Shown one piece after another: positions 34,601 to 46,188 of a stretch of DNA of 64,000 nucleotides. The DNA comes from Calvatia gigantea (taxonomy: Eukaryota; Basidiomycota; Agaricomycetes; Agaricales; Lycoperdaceae). The stretch is taken from assembly GCA_025093985.1 (NCBI GenBank), contig JACAAK010000006.1, positions 2,356,001 through 2,420,000 of the forward strand, in the 5' to 3' direction. How positions within the stretch are numbered: the first letter of the stretch is position 1; each line of letters starts with the position of its first letter. The position numbers were made by a program, and so were the translations under genes. The notes beneath the pieces are model-generated. The model made no database searches. It was not told the DNA's origin and worked only from the letters and a program-made list of their open reading frames with translations.

Positions 34601-36910
34601 ATGGCATCGCGGCCGTCTACAGGGTCACAAACGCTACCAGGTGAACAACCCCCCGAGGGTGCAGATCAGACGCTGCGGACAGAGAATCAATCCGGATCAC
34701 AGGCAGAGACAGAACCTGGCGTTCTATTGATTGATTGGGAAGGCCCTGAGGATCCACAAAATCCCAAAAAGTACGTCGTCGCCCATGAGGTTCCGCGTCC
34801 GTCATTCACTCAGCTGTTAGCTGGCTTTACCGAAAAAAATGGGCATCGACAGTCATAGTGTCATTATTCACCTTCATATCTCCTGTTTCGTCATCAATGG
34901 TTGCCCCTGCGACCTCTCAAATAGTGGAAGAGTTTGGACTGAAGAGCACTGCGATCCAGGCTATGATGACTTCTGTGTTCATTCTTGGCTATGGTATGTA
35001 ACATACTCGATGTGTAAAGTCGATGTTCTTATTTTTCTCCCAAAGCTTTCGGCCCTCTGGTCCGTGATTCGTCTGTTGTATGCGTTGTACATACACACAA
35101 CTCATCCTGTCCAGTTCCTCGGCCCTCTCAGTGAAATCTACGGGAGATCACTCGTGCTGCAATTATCGAATTTATTTTATCTTGGTATACCCGTTACACA
35201 CTCTTTGTCATTACAAATGCTCACCTATACGGTAGCTTGGAATATTGGATGCGGTTTTGCACAAAATACAGGGCAATTGATTGCTTTCCGGTTTCTCTCG
35301 GGGCTGGGAGGTAGTGCTCCTTTATCGGTTAGTGTTCCCTTCTTGTTGAATATCATCTCAGAAGCTGAAAGGGAGCAGATCGGCGGTGGAGTTATCAGCG
35401 ATATATGGAGCGTAGAGGAACGAGGGCGAGCAAGTGCAATTTATTCGCTAGCTCCCTTATTGGGTCCCTGTGGTGGGACCTGTCTGTGGTGGATGGTAAG
35501 AGGAGTTCATTATTCGATCTGACAATGATTGACTTCGGTCTAGGATAGCTTCACGCTCGACCTGGAGATGGGTGGTATGTGTGTCAATAAGAGGTGCCGG
35601 GCCCACCAAACTGATGTTACTTCCAGTTTTGGTCAACGAGTATTGTCGATGTCGCAATTCAGGTTGCTGGCCTCTTCTTCCTAAACGAAAGTAAGCGTTG
35701 TTCTCGAGTACGTTTCGGATTTCTTTGAAGCTATCTTCCAGGCTATGCTCCTTATCTCCTCGGGAAAAAAGCCAAAAAAGTGGCTTCCACAATGGATTTG
35801 AAAAAAGGCCCTGTCACACAAATACGGTCCGTGTACGAGAGCAAAGGTCGCCGGGAGTAAGTAACTGAAACAATACATTGGGTTTAAAGTTTGTTAATAT
35901 TTTTCCAGTTGGAAAGGTATCTTTTCGGTAGCCCTCACCCGCCCGTTTGCGCTTTTCTACCATGAACCAATCGTGCAATTGCTAGGACTTTACATGGCCT
36001 TAATTTACGGAATTTTCTACCGTACGGGATCTCCAGCTTTTGTCCGAAAGTGTAGTAACATCATCGTTCAGTTTTCCTGACAACGATACCCGGTATCTTC
36101 ACTCGAATCTATCACATGGAGATCGGCATTGCGGGGTTGAACTATATTGCGTTAGGTATAGGACTCACAGGAGCATCCCAGGTAAATCACTTTGTTTGCC
36201 AATGGGACGACAACTGATCCGTCGAAGATCAATGCACATTACATGGACAGAATATATATTTGGTTGAGAAAACGCCGAGGGCAGGGGGTTGGACAACCAG
36301 AGTTCAGGCTTCGTACGTTCCATTAAGTGCCTTATTGACCAATCGCCTGACCTTCCACAGCTTCTATGGTTCCAGGAACAATCCTTACACCTGTGGGCAT
36401 ATTGCTAGCAGGATGGTCCGCGCAAGCCCATGTTCATTGGGCGGTAACAGACCTTGTGAGTTTACTTGAAGTCGTGGCTGGACCACCAACGCTAACTCCG
36501 CCACAGGGAATCCTGGTTGTTGGTGCTGGGATGATCCTTGAACTTCCAGTCGATCCAGGTGTACGTCCTGGATACATTCTCTCTCCATGCTGCGTCCGCT
36601 CTCGCAGCTGTGTCCTTCCTGCGATCCCTTGCTGGTTTCGGGTTCCCATTATTCGCAGCCTGTCATGTATGAAAAGCTGGGATATGGAAAGGGAGCCACC
36701 ATTCTCGCTGCCGCGTCTATTCTGCTCGGTTGTCCTGCGTAAGCAATGTAACCTTCCTGTGAACCTCCAGCTGACCATCTACGCAGCCCATTCCTGTTTT
36801 GGGTCTATGGGAAGAAGATTAGGATGATGAGCAGGTATGCCCAAAAACCTGTAAAGTGCTCCAACAGCTATCCCAGGGAAAAATCAATCCGGGATTCCGT
36901 TACAGAATGA
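34601..36910 (+). CDS. MFS multidrug/polyamine-type exporter (DHA1-like)
   Basis: A many-exon gene. The N-terminus MASRPSTGSQTLPGEQ is followed by LIDWEGPEDPQNPKNW, the cytosolic motif before helix 1 of DHA1-type exporters. Then VSLFTFISPVSSSMVAPA, FGPLFLGPLSEIYGRS (the helix 2-3 loop motif), NTGQLIAFRFLSGLGGSAPL, VEERGRASAIYSLAPLLGP, a large central loop, and TRPFALFYHEPIVQLLGLYM. Known: such transporters export drugs, polyamines or metabolites by proton antiport at the plasma membrane. Three single extra bases (35469, 36540, 36664) break the frame inside helices where no intron fits. One donor is GTCCGT (near 35057). Its neighbours (two N-acetyltransferases, a P450) suggest it exports a modified aromatic compound. 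The stop at 36910 follows a basic tail. Confidence 0.85.
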
Positions 36911-37591
36911 CGCTGAAAAAGGACATCTTACAGACAAGACGTGATCCGCGACATTTTAATGCGATTGCGAAACTTTTGATATCGGATATGTAGCTATACT
37001 TGATACGGGACATGATGGATACCAAATAGGAGCACACTTAAACATCATCCAGACAACTGCCATCCACTACGCCGCTCGTCTTGCCGCTGGATTTGAGCAT
37101 ATGACTACAATCTGATGACGAAGTACACCGTTGCCGACGGGTTCGGCGGGTTTCCTCCGGACGTTCCGTGGTTCGGGAATGGATCAATAGCTCAGCGACA
37201 TCGTCCAGGCATCACAGGATAGAAGTTCGCCTCGGCGACACTGTGTCTTCCGGATGACTCATTTCATTAGATGGCCTCGCTTAACTCACCCAAGGCTGAC
37301 AGAAAATACTGTCACCGTGAAGAATCGCGCTCTTTGGTTGCGAGAACCATGAGTTGAAAGTGGGCATGTTGGGTCCTTAATCGAAATATTGGTGAGGTTG
37401 AGGCCGTGCTGGCGAGGTATGTTCGTCCGTAACTGTCATCTAGATAAATAATTCTCTGACGCCTATCTAAAGGCAAAGTGGTATATAACACTGAATCTTC
37501 TCAACCATTGGGTGACTTCTTGGCTCAGATAGAATAGAGTATTTCTTAGCATTCTAATTTTTTCATATGCAGCCACGAATCCAGCTCTAGA
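36911..37591. other. Convergent gap between the MFS and NAT1 genes
   Basis: No gene supported; expected to hold two 3' UTRs. Confidence 0.4.
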
Positions 37592-38824
37592 CTACTTATA
37601 TGCGGCCTCCCTGCCCATAATATGAACTTGATCTTCATCCTTTAGCTTTACCCCAAAAAAGTCACGGAGTGCTCTGATCCTATCCAGCTCCGTCTCCAGC
37701 TTTCGTAAAACCTCTGAGTGTGCACCAAAACTCTTTTTTACTTCGTTTCCTAGCGAGGATTATTCGATACGTAGGTCGCTTTGACTTCTCCAGATGAAGG
37801 TTGCCCTCATCTATGGTGAACATCTTAAGACAAAGAATGGTAGTCCAGAAGACACCGGTCGGATTTGGCCGTGTGGACACTCCCCAAGATGCAAACAGGA
37901 TGTCAGCTAAATAGAACTCCTCTTCTGTGAAAGAGTACAGGATGCGCCAAACCTCCTGGGATGGGTCCGAGCTCTTGTGACATACTTCCAGATTCCATTG
38001 ATCGCCTGCCTTCATGGCAAAGTCTTTCAAAGGAGCTAGAGGAGAATATATATATGAGGGTTTTATTGTTGAACTGGTTAGCGACAGACGAACCGAGACT
38101 CGAGTCCGTTCGCGGGTAGCGAGTTAAACGATGGCGCTCAGTTTCAGAGAGCCCATAGATGACGTTGTCAGGATGAGTAGATAACAGAATCGGATGTGTT
38201 ATGCACGAAGACCCAAATCCTCCGTCACAGAGATATGTTTGGTTATCCTGGGTGGGTTGCACCAAGATGGCGAGATGAACAGTCGCCAAATATGAGGGGG
38301 AAGTATTTGCAGGCGCTTGATTGAACCGTCCGCCAATTCCGTACGCTCTGGGAAGCCAAAGCATTTAATTTCCCCGGTAACCGGTCGGAGACAGAAGTGT
38401 CACCTGAAGCCCAAACCCCGTAGCATTTCTAGCATGAGGCCATTATTGCCAAAACAATATGATCCATTTCCTTCGATCACTAAACGCTGGAAAAGTCCTT
38501 CTGGGGTCACATCGAGGACATGCTCAGGGGTGCTACAGAGAACAAACCAGTCAGACCACCAACTGCGGCAGGAAGGGAAGAACCTTACTAATGCATTTCA
38601 GTATTTTCGAGTGGGATTGTCAGCAGGTGTAAGCGCATAACTCGCTCGAGGGTCTCTAGGTTCGTTGGAAAAGCACCCGAGGAGATGGCCTCCTCGGTAT
38701 AAAGGGGTTCATAACCAATCGCGGAGAGATATTGAGTAACTTGGGACGGCGTATACTTTGAAGGGATTTTCTTAATCCATTCCCCACTGCGCAAGGTACC
38801 ACTGGCGGGGTAAGACAGTGCCAT
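37592..38824 (-). CDS. Arylamine N-acetyltransferase, copy 1 (one-base frame break)
   Basis: Exons: 38589-38824, 38404-38532, 38094-38347 and 37592-38035. NATs move an acyl group from acyl-CoA to arylamines through a Cys-His-Asp triad. Visible: Cys in GSYCFGNNGLMLEMLRGLGF, His in ATVHLAILVQ, Asp in YLCDGGFGSSC, and the helical N-terminus KYTPSQVTQYLSAIGYEPLY. All four exon boundaries match copy 2 at 40-41.2 kb. The last exon is 444 nt against 443 nt in copy 2; the extra base (near 37750) puts the last 50 codons out of frame and gives an early stop at 37680. Without it the C-terminus reads DEDQVHIMGREAAYK. Intron 3 starts GTTCGT. Same strand as copy 2 and the P450. Confidence 0.9.
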
Positions 38825-40002
38825 TGAAGTTTTCGGATTTTGGTGATTGTCTCAAGGGTTTCGGTGGTTTCAAGCGTGGTTTAAGTATGGTCATAACAAA
38901 ATCCTGGGCATCAGGTGTGCTGACGTATCACTTCGGCTACTCATTCTCCCGCCATCGATGTCGGATGCAGCTTATCCGCCTATCCTATTCACACGAACCT
39001 CCGATGGTCCTGCCACCGGTGCTAACGCTTCTAATCCATTATTACAAATTACACCTAAGCGGTTCAAACAACCCGGGGTTTGAACGGCCGTACCCATGCA
39101 CATTCGGGGCTTGACAAGCTTGGTTTCTCCTCTGTCATTGTGTACATTTCTCATGAAGGATGGGATTTCAATCTCTATTGGTGCTGACACCCCAAGCGAT
39201 AGTATCACGGCAGACACTAACGCAATGGAGCAGGTTGCCCAAGGGTCCGTAAAAATAATGGGAACTGACACAAGAAACCAATCAGGCTCGGTACCAGTCA
39301 CCAAGAGTACCGACGAGCCGAAATCATTACTATATAAGGAATTTTTTCGGCTCGCTGGTACTATCGGTGACTGATACCGAGTCTGTTTGGTTTCTTGTGT
39401 GATACCTCTTCGGCCCCTCAATCATGCTCTTTTGTTTTGGCTCACCTGTTCATCCCATCTTATCACAAATGAAATGTTCTTGTCCGATCGGGGATGATTG
39501 GGTTTGCATATTACCTATTTTATATCGATTGTCCTACCTCATTAACCAAACAGCTGAGTATACTCCAGATTCGCATCTTGTCGTACCTCAGATTTGAGGC
39601 CACATGCGGCACCTTTACCAGTCTACAAATTCCCTGAAGCATTGGCCCCCAAGCTTAGCGGAGGGGGGAATAGATAGAGGCGGTCGCTGAGGGGGTTTTC
39701 GGTTCGCTGAAACGAACAGTCATGTTAAAACCACCGAGAGACATGAGAGCCAAGAAACACTCAAGAAAGAAAACGAGCATATCGAGGGTTCGTAATTGTA
39801 ACCTTCGGGGTTAGCGGGTTAGCGGGTATAACGGTGTGGTCGATGCTCGGGGTTAGCACTTCATGCTTCTACCCAAGAGTAAATTAGTCCACCTGCGGCG
39901 AAGATTTTCGTCATTGGAGGTTACCCCATCCCAAGTGTTGTAAAAAGCGTTATTTTTACAAGGTATCAAGTTGTACATAGGCTTAATAATATTTACGGTG
40001 CA
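38825..40002. other. Gap between the two NAT genes
   Basis: No gene is supported. It contains the large hairpin at 39268-39400 and a GC-rich stretch with short repeats (GGGTTAGCGGGTTAGCGG, about 39810). It also holds the NAT1 promoter. Confidence 0.45.
39268..39400. repeat. 133 bp imperfect palindrome (hairpin), MITE-like
   Basis: The 35 bp arm 39268-39302 and the reverse complement of 39366-39400 agree at 32 of 35 positions. The inner parts 39303-39323 and 39345-39365 also pair in large part (GTACC and CGAGCCGAAA), leaving a loop of about 21 nt. No target-site duplication was recognised. It may be a non-autonomous element, a foldback remnant, or a structured RNA source. Confidence 0.8.
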
Positions 40003-41238
40003 TCACCTATACGCAGGATTTCTACCTACGATATGAACTTGATCTTCATCTTTCAGGCGTATCCCAAAGAACTCTCGGAGTGCTCTGATCCTGTCCACCT
40101 CTGTCTCGAGCTTGCGTAAAACTTCTGACTCCGTGCCGAAAATTTTCTTCACTTCGCAACCTATGAGAACTATTCGATATGTAGGTCGTTTGGACTTCTC
40201 CAGGTGAAGATTTCCCTCATCTACAGTGAACATCTTGAGGCAAATAACGTTGTTCCAGAAGATATTGGTCGGACTGGGTCGCGTGGAGACTCCATGCGAT
40301 CCGAACATAATATCTTCGAGCCAGTATTCTGACTCTGTGAAGGAATATCGGACACGCCAAGCCTCTTGGGATGGGTCAGATTTCTTGTGCCACAACTCCA
40401 AATTCCATTGGTCACCGGCCGGAGCGGCAAATTCCTGCGAGGAAGCTAGAAGAGATGGGTCAGGTCAGGTCTCCGCCGTTTGGGCGACAATAATATTGAG
40501 CTGACCCAAACTAGATTCTAGACGAGGAGACCGAGTTAAGCGGTGACGCTCGGTCTCGGAAAGTCCATAATTGATGTTATCAGGGTGAGCGGACAACAGA
40601 AGTGGGCGGGTTATGCATGCAGACCCGAAGCCTACGTCAACGAGATAGGTTTGATTATCGTTGTCGGAGGGCTGGACCAGAATGACGAGGTGTGTAGCCG
40701 GCGTGTATAATATGGGACTACCAGGAGGGGCTTCGTTCACTCGCCCACCAGCGACGTACGCCCTACGAAAAGTGACTTGTTAAGTATTGGGTAACTGATG
40801 GGAACTGCACGGCAGTTTACCTAAAGCCTAATCCGCGCAGCATTTCCAACAACAGGCCATTTTGACCGAAACAATATGATCCCTCGCCTTTAATTACTAA
40901 GCGGTTGAAAAGTCTCTCAGGAGTCACATCCATTATATGTTCGGGGGTGCTATCGAAAATTGATCAGTCCAATTACCCCCTACTTAGAAAGGAAAAACGG
41001 ACTAATGCATAACCGTATTTTCGAACGGGACTGTAAGTAAGTGCAAGCGCATGATTCGCTCGAGGCTCTCTAGGTTGACGGGAAATCCACCCGAAGCGAT
41101 AGCCTCCTCCGTGTAGGATGGTTCATAACCAATGGTAGAGAGGTATTGGCGGACTTGGGACGGTGTATACTTCGAAGGCACTGCCTTGATCCATTCCCCA
41201 TCGCGCAAAGTACCGCTCGAGGGATAAGGTAGCATCAT
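40003..41238 (-). CDS. Arylamine N-acetyltransferase, copy 2 (intact)
   Basis: Exons: 41003-41238, 40821-40949, 40506-40762 and 40003-40445; 354 residues, all phases agree. Triad residues are visible: Cys in GSYCFGQNGLLLEMLRGLGF, His in PATHLVILVQ, Asp in YLVDVGFGSAC. The C-terminal domain has GDQWNLELWHKKSDPSQEAW, CLKMFTVDEGNLHL and RPTYRIVLIGCEVKK. Known: fungal NATs detoxify arylamines; in Fusarium a NAT (FDB2) acylates 2-aminophenol in benzoxazolinone breakdown. Inferred: a similar xenobiotic or aromatic-metabolite role. Two adjacent ATGs (41238, 41235); an upstream one at 41283 would add a basic leader not seen in copy 1. Intron 1 begins GTCCGT. Tandem with copy 1, same strand. Confidence 0.93.
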
Positions 41239-41994
41239 TGAAGCCTTACACTTGGGGGGTTTGTTTTTGCGGTGAGCTTTCACCTGTTCCAGTGTTTTTA
41301 TGAATACTTAACCTACACTTGCTTAGTAAGCATCTTGCTCACAGACCCTGGGGAATTGTGAAGATTGGACGGTGGCGCCGGGACTCAGAGTCTTGCGTAA
41401 CAGGATATTGATCCTCTGGATTTATCACCTAGAACGGACAACCTGATCAAAAACAACCTTTCTATGCACGTCCCATTACGACAGAATGCTCATGAATACG
41501 GGTAAGTAGGTGGGGTCTTGAGCTTCTCTGACGATTCACCTCCGTGATCCACCGACCTTCTTCAGGGCCCTGATTGGTGGGCTTGACCACTGGGCTGCAA
41601 GAAGAGTGCATCTTCCGACCCAATTATTAATCCCGAGCTACCCAAGCAGCAACGTGCTCTCAGTCAACCTGGTTTCGCTAGGTCCGTTCGGCTACACCTA
41701 AAATCTTCCCTGATTTCAGTGGAAGCCATTCACGCTCGATTCACATTTTACTGCAGGAGTCTGGCAGCGTCAGAATCGGCATTTGGTCAGAACATGTGCA
41801 CCCAGTGGTCCGCACAATGACATAACTGCCTTCCATCAACATGATTGGGTAAAGATTGGAATAGTGAATCTCAGAAATGGTGGTCATCTATCAAAGCTTG
41901 TATTACAGGGTAGAGTTTGAGTCAAATTTACGGATTCGAAACACGTCTCACTCTTAGCGGCATGCCGTCCACAGGTTCTAGCCGCCGAGTTAGT
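41239..41994. other. Gap between NAT2 and the P450 gene
   Basis: No gene supported; contains the NAT2 promoter and the P450 3' end. Confidence 0.4.
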
Positions 41995-44271
41995 TTAAAT
42001 GATGTGGGGGATGTGCTTAGGCATACTCATGGTGATCGCGGCAGCGGGCTTCGCCTTTTGCCCCTCATGCCCAAGGTCGAATTCGAAGTTAACAATCAGT
42101 CCTCTGGAGAAATCAAATAAGCTCAGTAATCCCTAGAGCAGGGGAAGTTTAAGCTTCTTACGCCAAAATGGCTTTCATCTCGATTATTGCCATTGTCTTG
42201 CCGATACACGCATGAGGCCCGGCGATAAACGACAGCATCGAAAAGTTTGGGTGATAACTCGGTGGGAGGTTAAGCCATCTCTCCGGATGGAATTCTTCGG
42301 CGTCTTCTCCCCAGGTGGCTTTCCATGTATTCACGGGACGAATCTGTTTTGTTCGTTTATTTGTAAAGTATTGATGATATCTGGGAAGTCTGAATAACAT
42401 ACAGGGATATAGAACATTGTTCCTTTCGGGATGACAATCCCGTCAATTACCCCTGTTTCCTTCGCGATTCTGACGGTAAGAGGGACAGGAGGCATTACGC
42501 GCAAGCTCTCCATTCTATGGATTTCTGTTAGGCCTCACCCGAGACATCGGGGCGTGGAGGGAACTTACACGACGCAATCAAGCCATTTTAGGTCCTTAAT
42601 TGTACGATAGTCGGGATGAGGATTTTCTGTCATGACCGGAATCAGTTCTTCTCGGAGTTTTCGTTGGCTTTCTTTATCGTTCGCGAGAAGCCATAATGTC
42701 TATTATCGGTAAGAACATCCATAGGGGTGGCGTAGGGGAACAAAAATATCTTCACCCATGTTAAACCAGTGGCTGTTGTTTCGTGGCCTGCGCCAAGGAA
42801 TGTGAGCTATGGGCAGAATTAGCTCAGGACATTGAGGTGGGGTTGTGGGTATGCGCCCACCACTTGATCCATCATCGCCTGATCATTCATAGTATAACCC
42901 TCTGTTTTACCCTCCTGTTCTGCCTTCTTTGCACGCACGAGGATACTCATGATATCGCGTTTGGCATCCATGTCTGAAACGTGAGCAGATTCTTGGAATT
43001 TGTCTTCCAGCATCTTCTTTGAGAGTTGTCGGATCGTGTACATCGAATCGACCAGAGTGCTTAGACCCTCTGCGATAACCGCTGGTCAGTCAAACCTATG
43101 ATTCCTGTCTACCCAACTTACTGAAAAGAGGGAAGTAGTCAAATAGTTTGCGGTTGCGGTACGCCCAGTCCGATGCGAGGAGCCGGGGACCGCCAGGTAT
43201 CATCATGAAGAGGATGAGCCTGGCGAGATTCGACGCTAAAACATTTGTGAGAATGGAAAGATGGGTTAGCGGAGCTGACATACCGGATTGAAGAGCTATT
43301 AATTTTTCGTATGCCACAGCAAGCTCGTTGTGTGGGTTGTGCAAGGTGTCGGCTCTGTAACCGAAGGCGGTCTGGCAGATGATGTCAAGCGTTGCTTTGC
43401 TCACTTGGAATAGAGTTGTAGCAGACAGTTGTGTGATTATTGAAGAGACATACTCCAATCATAAACCTGAAGAACGCTTCCCTCCGGGCCCGAACCAATA
43501 TTCTTCTTAAGAAGGTCAACGAGCCTTTATTTGTAATGAGTGAAGGCCGAATTGCGCAAAAAAAAAAAACACCTACGCATCAATAGTTTCCCAGTACATA
43601 TGGGTCTCTGGGCACTCTTGTGAGTGAGGTGAAATGCGTGTTCAGGCGATACTCACGCGCCATGAGGTTAGGAATAGAAAAGGCCGGGTTCATAGCTCTC
43701 CTCATTTGCCTGTGTTCGTCCCCCGTCACTGTGAGTAAGCCGTGTCCAGCGACAAGGCCAAGGATATTTCGAAGAAACCCCGGCTGGGAAAGGGCCGTTA
43801 ATTGTCAAAAATTAGTGTGGCCAAGAGTGTAGAGACCACCCACTCGAGAATACTGAAGCCAATCCTTAACGAGAATTTGTTGCAAGGCCTCAGGCTCCAT
43901 AAACATTAATCGTTCCAACCCCACAGGTCCAACGATACGGACAACGGGGCCGTATTTCTTCACCCATTCGCGTTGCGGGATGCCGGACTCACTCCCGATA
44001 ATGACTCGAGATTGGCCTAGAATAAGGTTCCCAACAGGACCCGGGACCTTGCGAAGAGGAGACAAAAAGTGTGGCCAGATTATGAGTCGATGAAAGATGC
44101 GGTAGGCGATATATACTGTTAAAGCTTGTTCAGCGCTTGATTGACTTCGCCCATTTGAAAGTTGGACACACCGGTTATACCAATAAGCACATGGCGACCT
44201 TTAACTTCTGGGAGTCTCTGAAGAAACTCAGAAAGAGTCAGTAGCTTTAACTTGCCCAAGGCTGGAGACAT
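41995..44271 (-). CDS. Cytochrome P450 monooxygenase
   Basis: Thirteen exons (44172-44271, 43844-44115, 43657-43783, 43577-43607, 43454-43524, 43284-43403, 43122-43235, 42861-43081, 42756-42806, 42569-42699, 42403-42514, 42162-42343, 41995-42103) give 546 residues with every phase in agreement. An N-terminal hydrophobic anchor precedes the proline hinge LSPLRKVPGPVGNL. The I-helix has FLGAGHETTATGLTW, the K-helix ESLR, then FHPERW, and the haem loop FIAGPHACIGK with the Cys ligand. MNPAFSIPNLM and MSKATLDIICQTAFGY are typical of basidiomycete ER P450s. Reaction: NADPH-dependent oxidation of a small molecule, substrate unknown. It is intact and lies head to tail with two NATs and near an exporter. 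Confidence 0.93.
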
Positions 44272-44820
44272 AGTGAAACACCGAGCGACGCCGATGCAGT
44301 GATAGTATGGCAGCTAATATGATGTGTATCAAGCTCGTGATTTCAAGCACCAAGGCGTGGAAACCTCATGGATGTAATTGTCGAAGCCAGCGCTTTGGTC
44401 ATGGGATGGGAAAGTGGCCAACCCTAGGCTTGCTATTCTTGATGAAGATACAAGGGGATGTGGGTTTGACTGGTATTAGCTGGTATTCCCATGTTCATGA
44501 GCATTCATTTATCACATGGAAGGATGAAGGTAAGTTATCCCCCCCCCCGAAAATAGAGCAGTAAAAGCCTGGGAAATTCGGTTGCAGGAAGACACTAAGC
44601 GAGGGGGATTGGGAAATTGGCGGGGCCTTAACGTGGGGACTCGACTGGGCCCCAAGTTTTGAGGATGGTCGATCCGAATTTAACGAACAGGAGACTGAAA
44701 TTCAGCACGGAGTCCTTGGATTTGTGTGACGAGAAATGACATAAGCCGGACCAAATACACACAACTTGAACGTATTTTGGTCCACTTTCGTCTGAGTCTG
44801 GGGTTTCGATCCCAGACTCG
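44272..44820. other. Divergent region between the P450 and RPP30 genes
   Basis: The genes at both sides point outward, so both promoters should be here. No other gene supported. Confidence 0.4.
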
Positions 44821-45949
44821 ATGTACTTCGACCTCAATATCCCAGTACCACAAGTTTTCTCCACACAGGGAAACAAAAAAGGGAAAGGAAAACAGTCTGA
44901 TATATTTACTCGGTCACAAATAGAAGATATCGAGGCTCGAGCAGACCTTCTCGTGCACTGTATGTTTTCTTTGCAATCTAATTGCCGCATCTGACCCACT
45001 CCAGTAGGATATACTGTTATCGGATTCGCGCAAACCGTGCACAAACGTGTCGAAAAAACTCACGTCAATATCCTGGATACCCTCCTTCCGGCTCTCCGAA
45101 AAAGGGATGGTATTCTCTATCTCAAAAGATTAAATGTTGTCCTGGACGAGGACAGCGAAAAAGGCTTTGGCCTGGTGAGCATCCATCTTGCTTCGGAGTC
45201 TTCTATTCTTACAACGTTTCGTAGATAAATGCCAGCATACCTTTGTTTTCGACATATGATCTCATTGCCCTCATACCTACGACGCATGCTACGTTTTCGC
45301 TTGCCTGCTTGACGCATAGTCAGCCTTCCCCCCTCACTGCCCACGTCATTTCCCTGCCACTCACCATCCCCCGCCTTCCGTTCCACCTGAAACACACGCT
45401 CATTCGAACAGCCATTAAAAACGGATCTGTCTTTGAAATCAACTATGTTGGTGCCATTGGCGGCGAACAAGATCCTGTGTTAATGCAAGCAGGTGCAGCA
45501 GAAACTGGGGCGTCTGCAAAGAGAAATTGGTGGGCCGCTGCACGAGAGCTTGTGAGAGTGACGAAGGGAAAGGGATTGTTGCTTAGTGGTGGCGTTGCCT
45601 CCACGGAAGATTTACGAGCACCGAGGGATGTCGGAAATTTGTGGGTAGCCCCAATCATGATTCTGGATTTCTAATATTTCTAACTGCCGCAGAATCACTA
45701 TGCTTGGCCTCCCACAGGACGCTGCTCACGCAATGTCGACAACGGTTGCAAGATCATTGGTTCTTCGGGCGCGTAAGTACCCGTTTACTTTGTCAAAAGA
45801 ATGATAGTGACGCTCCTTTATTAGAAACCCGGAAAACGTATCGCGCCGTCTTTTCCGAACCAAAATTAGTGGTGCCCGGTTCCGAAAACGAAGCCGTCTC
45901 ACAGGAGATCTCAATTCCTGAAACCAGTCAAACAGTCGGGCCCTGTTAA
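44821..45949 (+). CDS. RPP30: RNase P/MRP subunit p30
   Basis: Exons: 44821-44959, 45005-45174, 45225-45640, 45693-45772 and 45825 onward. It begins MYFDLNIPVPQVFST, then RSQIEDIEARADLLVHLGYT, VHKRVEKTHVNILDTL, LNVVLDEDSEKGFGL and PLFSTYDLIALIPTTHATFS: the TIM-barrel fold of RPP30, a core protein of nuclear RNase P and MRP that matures tRNA and rRNA. KNGSVFEINYVGAIGG, KGLLLSGGVASTEDLRAPRD and NLITMLGLPQDAAHAM follow. The frame as read stops at 45949; removing one A from AAA at 45921-45923 would continue through AKKRALDELVSSLN and RKKKRKKN to a stop at 46100, the usual basic tail. The gene should be essential, so an error at this base is likely. Confidence 0.9.
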
Positions 45950-46188
45950 TCTGACTTCCGACTCGACAACATCTGCCAAGAAACGTGCTCTGGATGAGTT
46001 GGTTTCTTCCCTAAATACAGATAAAGGCAGCCAAATCACGAACCACGATCCTACCGAAAAACAAGGCGCTTCGCGAAAAAAGAAACGGAAGAAGAACTAA
46101 CATCCCAATCCGATACCCTCCACTTAACACATCCCCTCTCCCATTTTCCCGTATTTTGAATTGTACTTTTATCGTGAAGAAAATGGTA

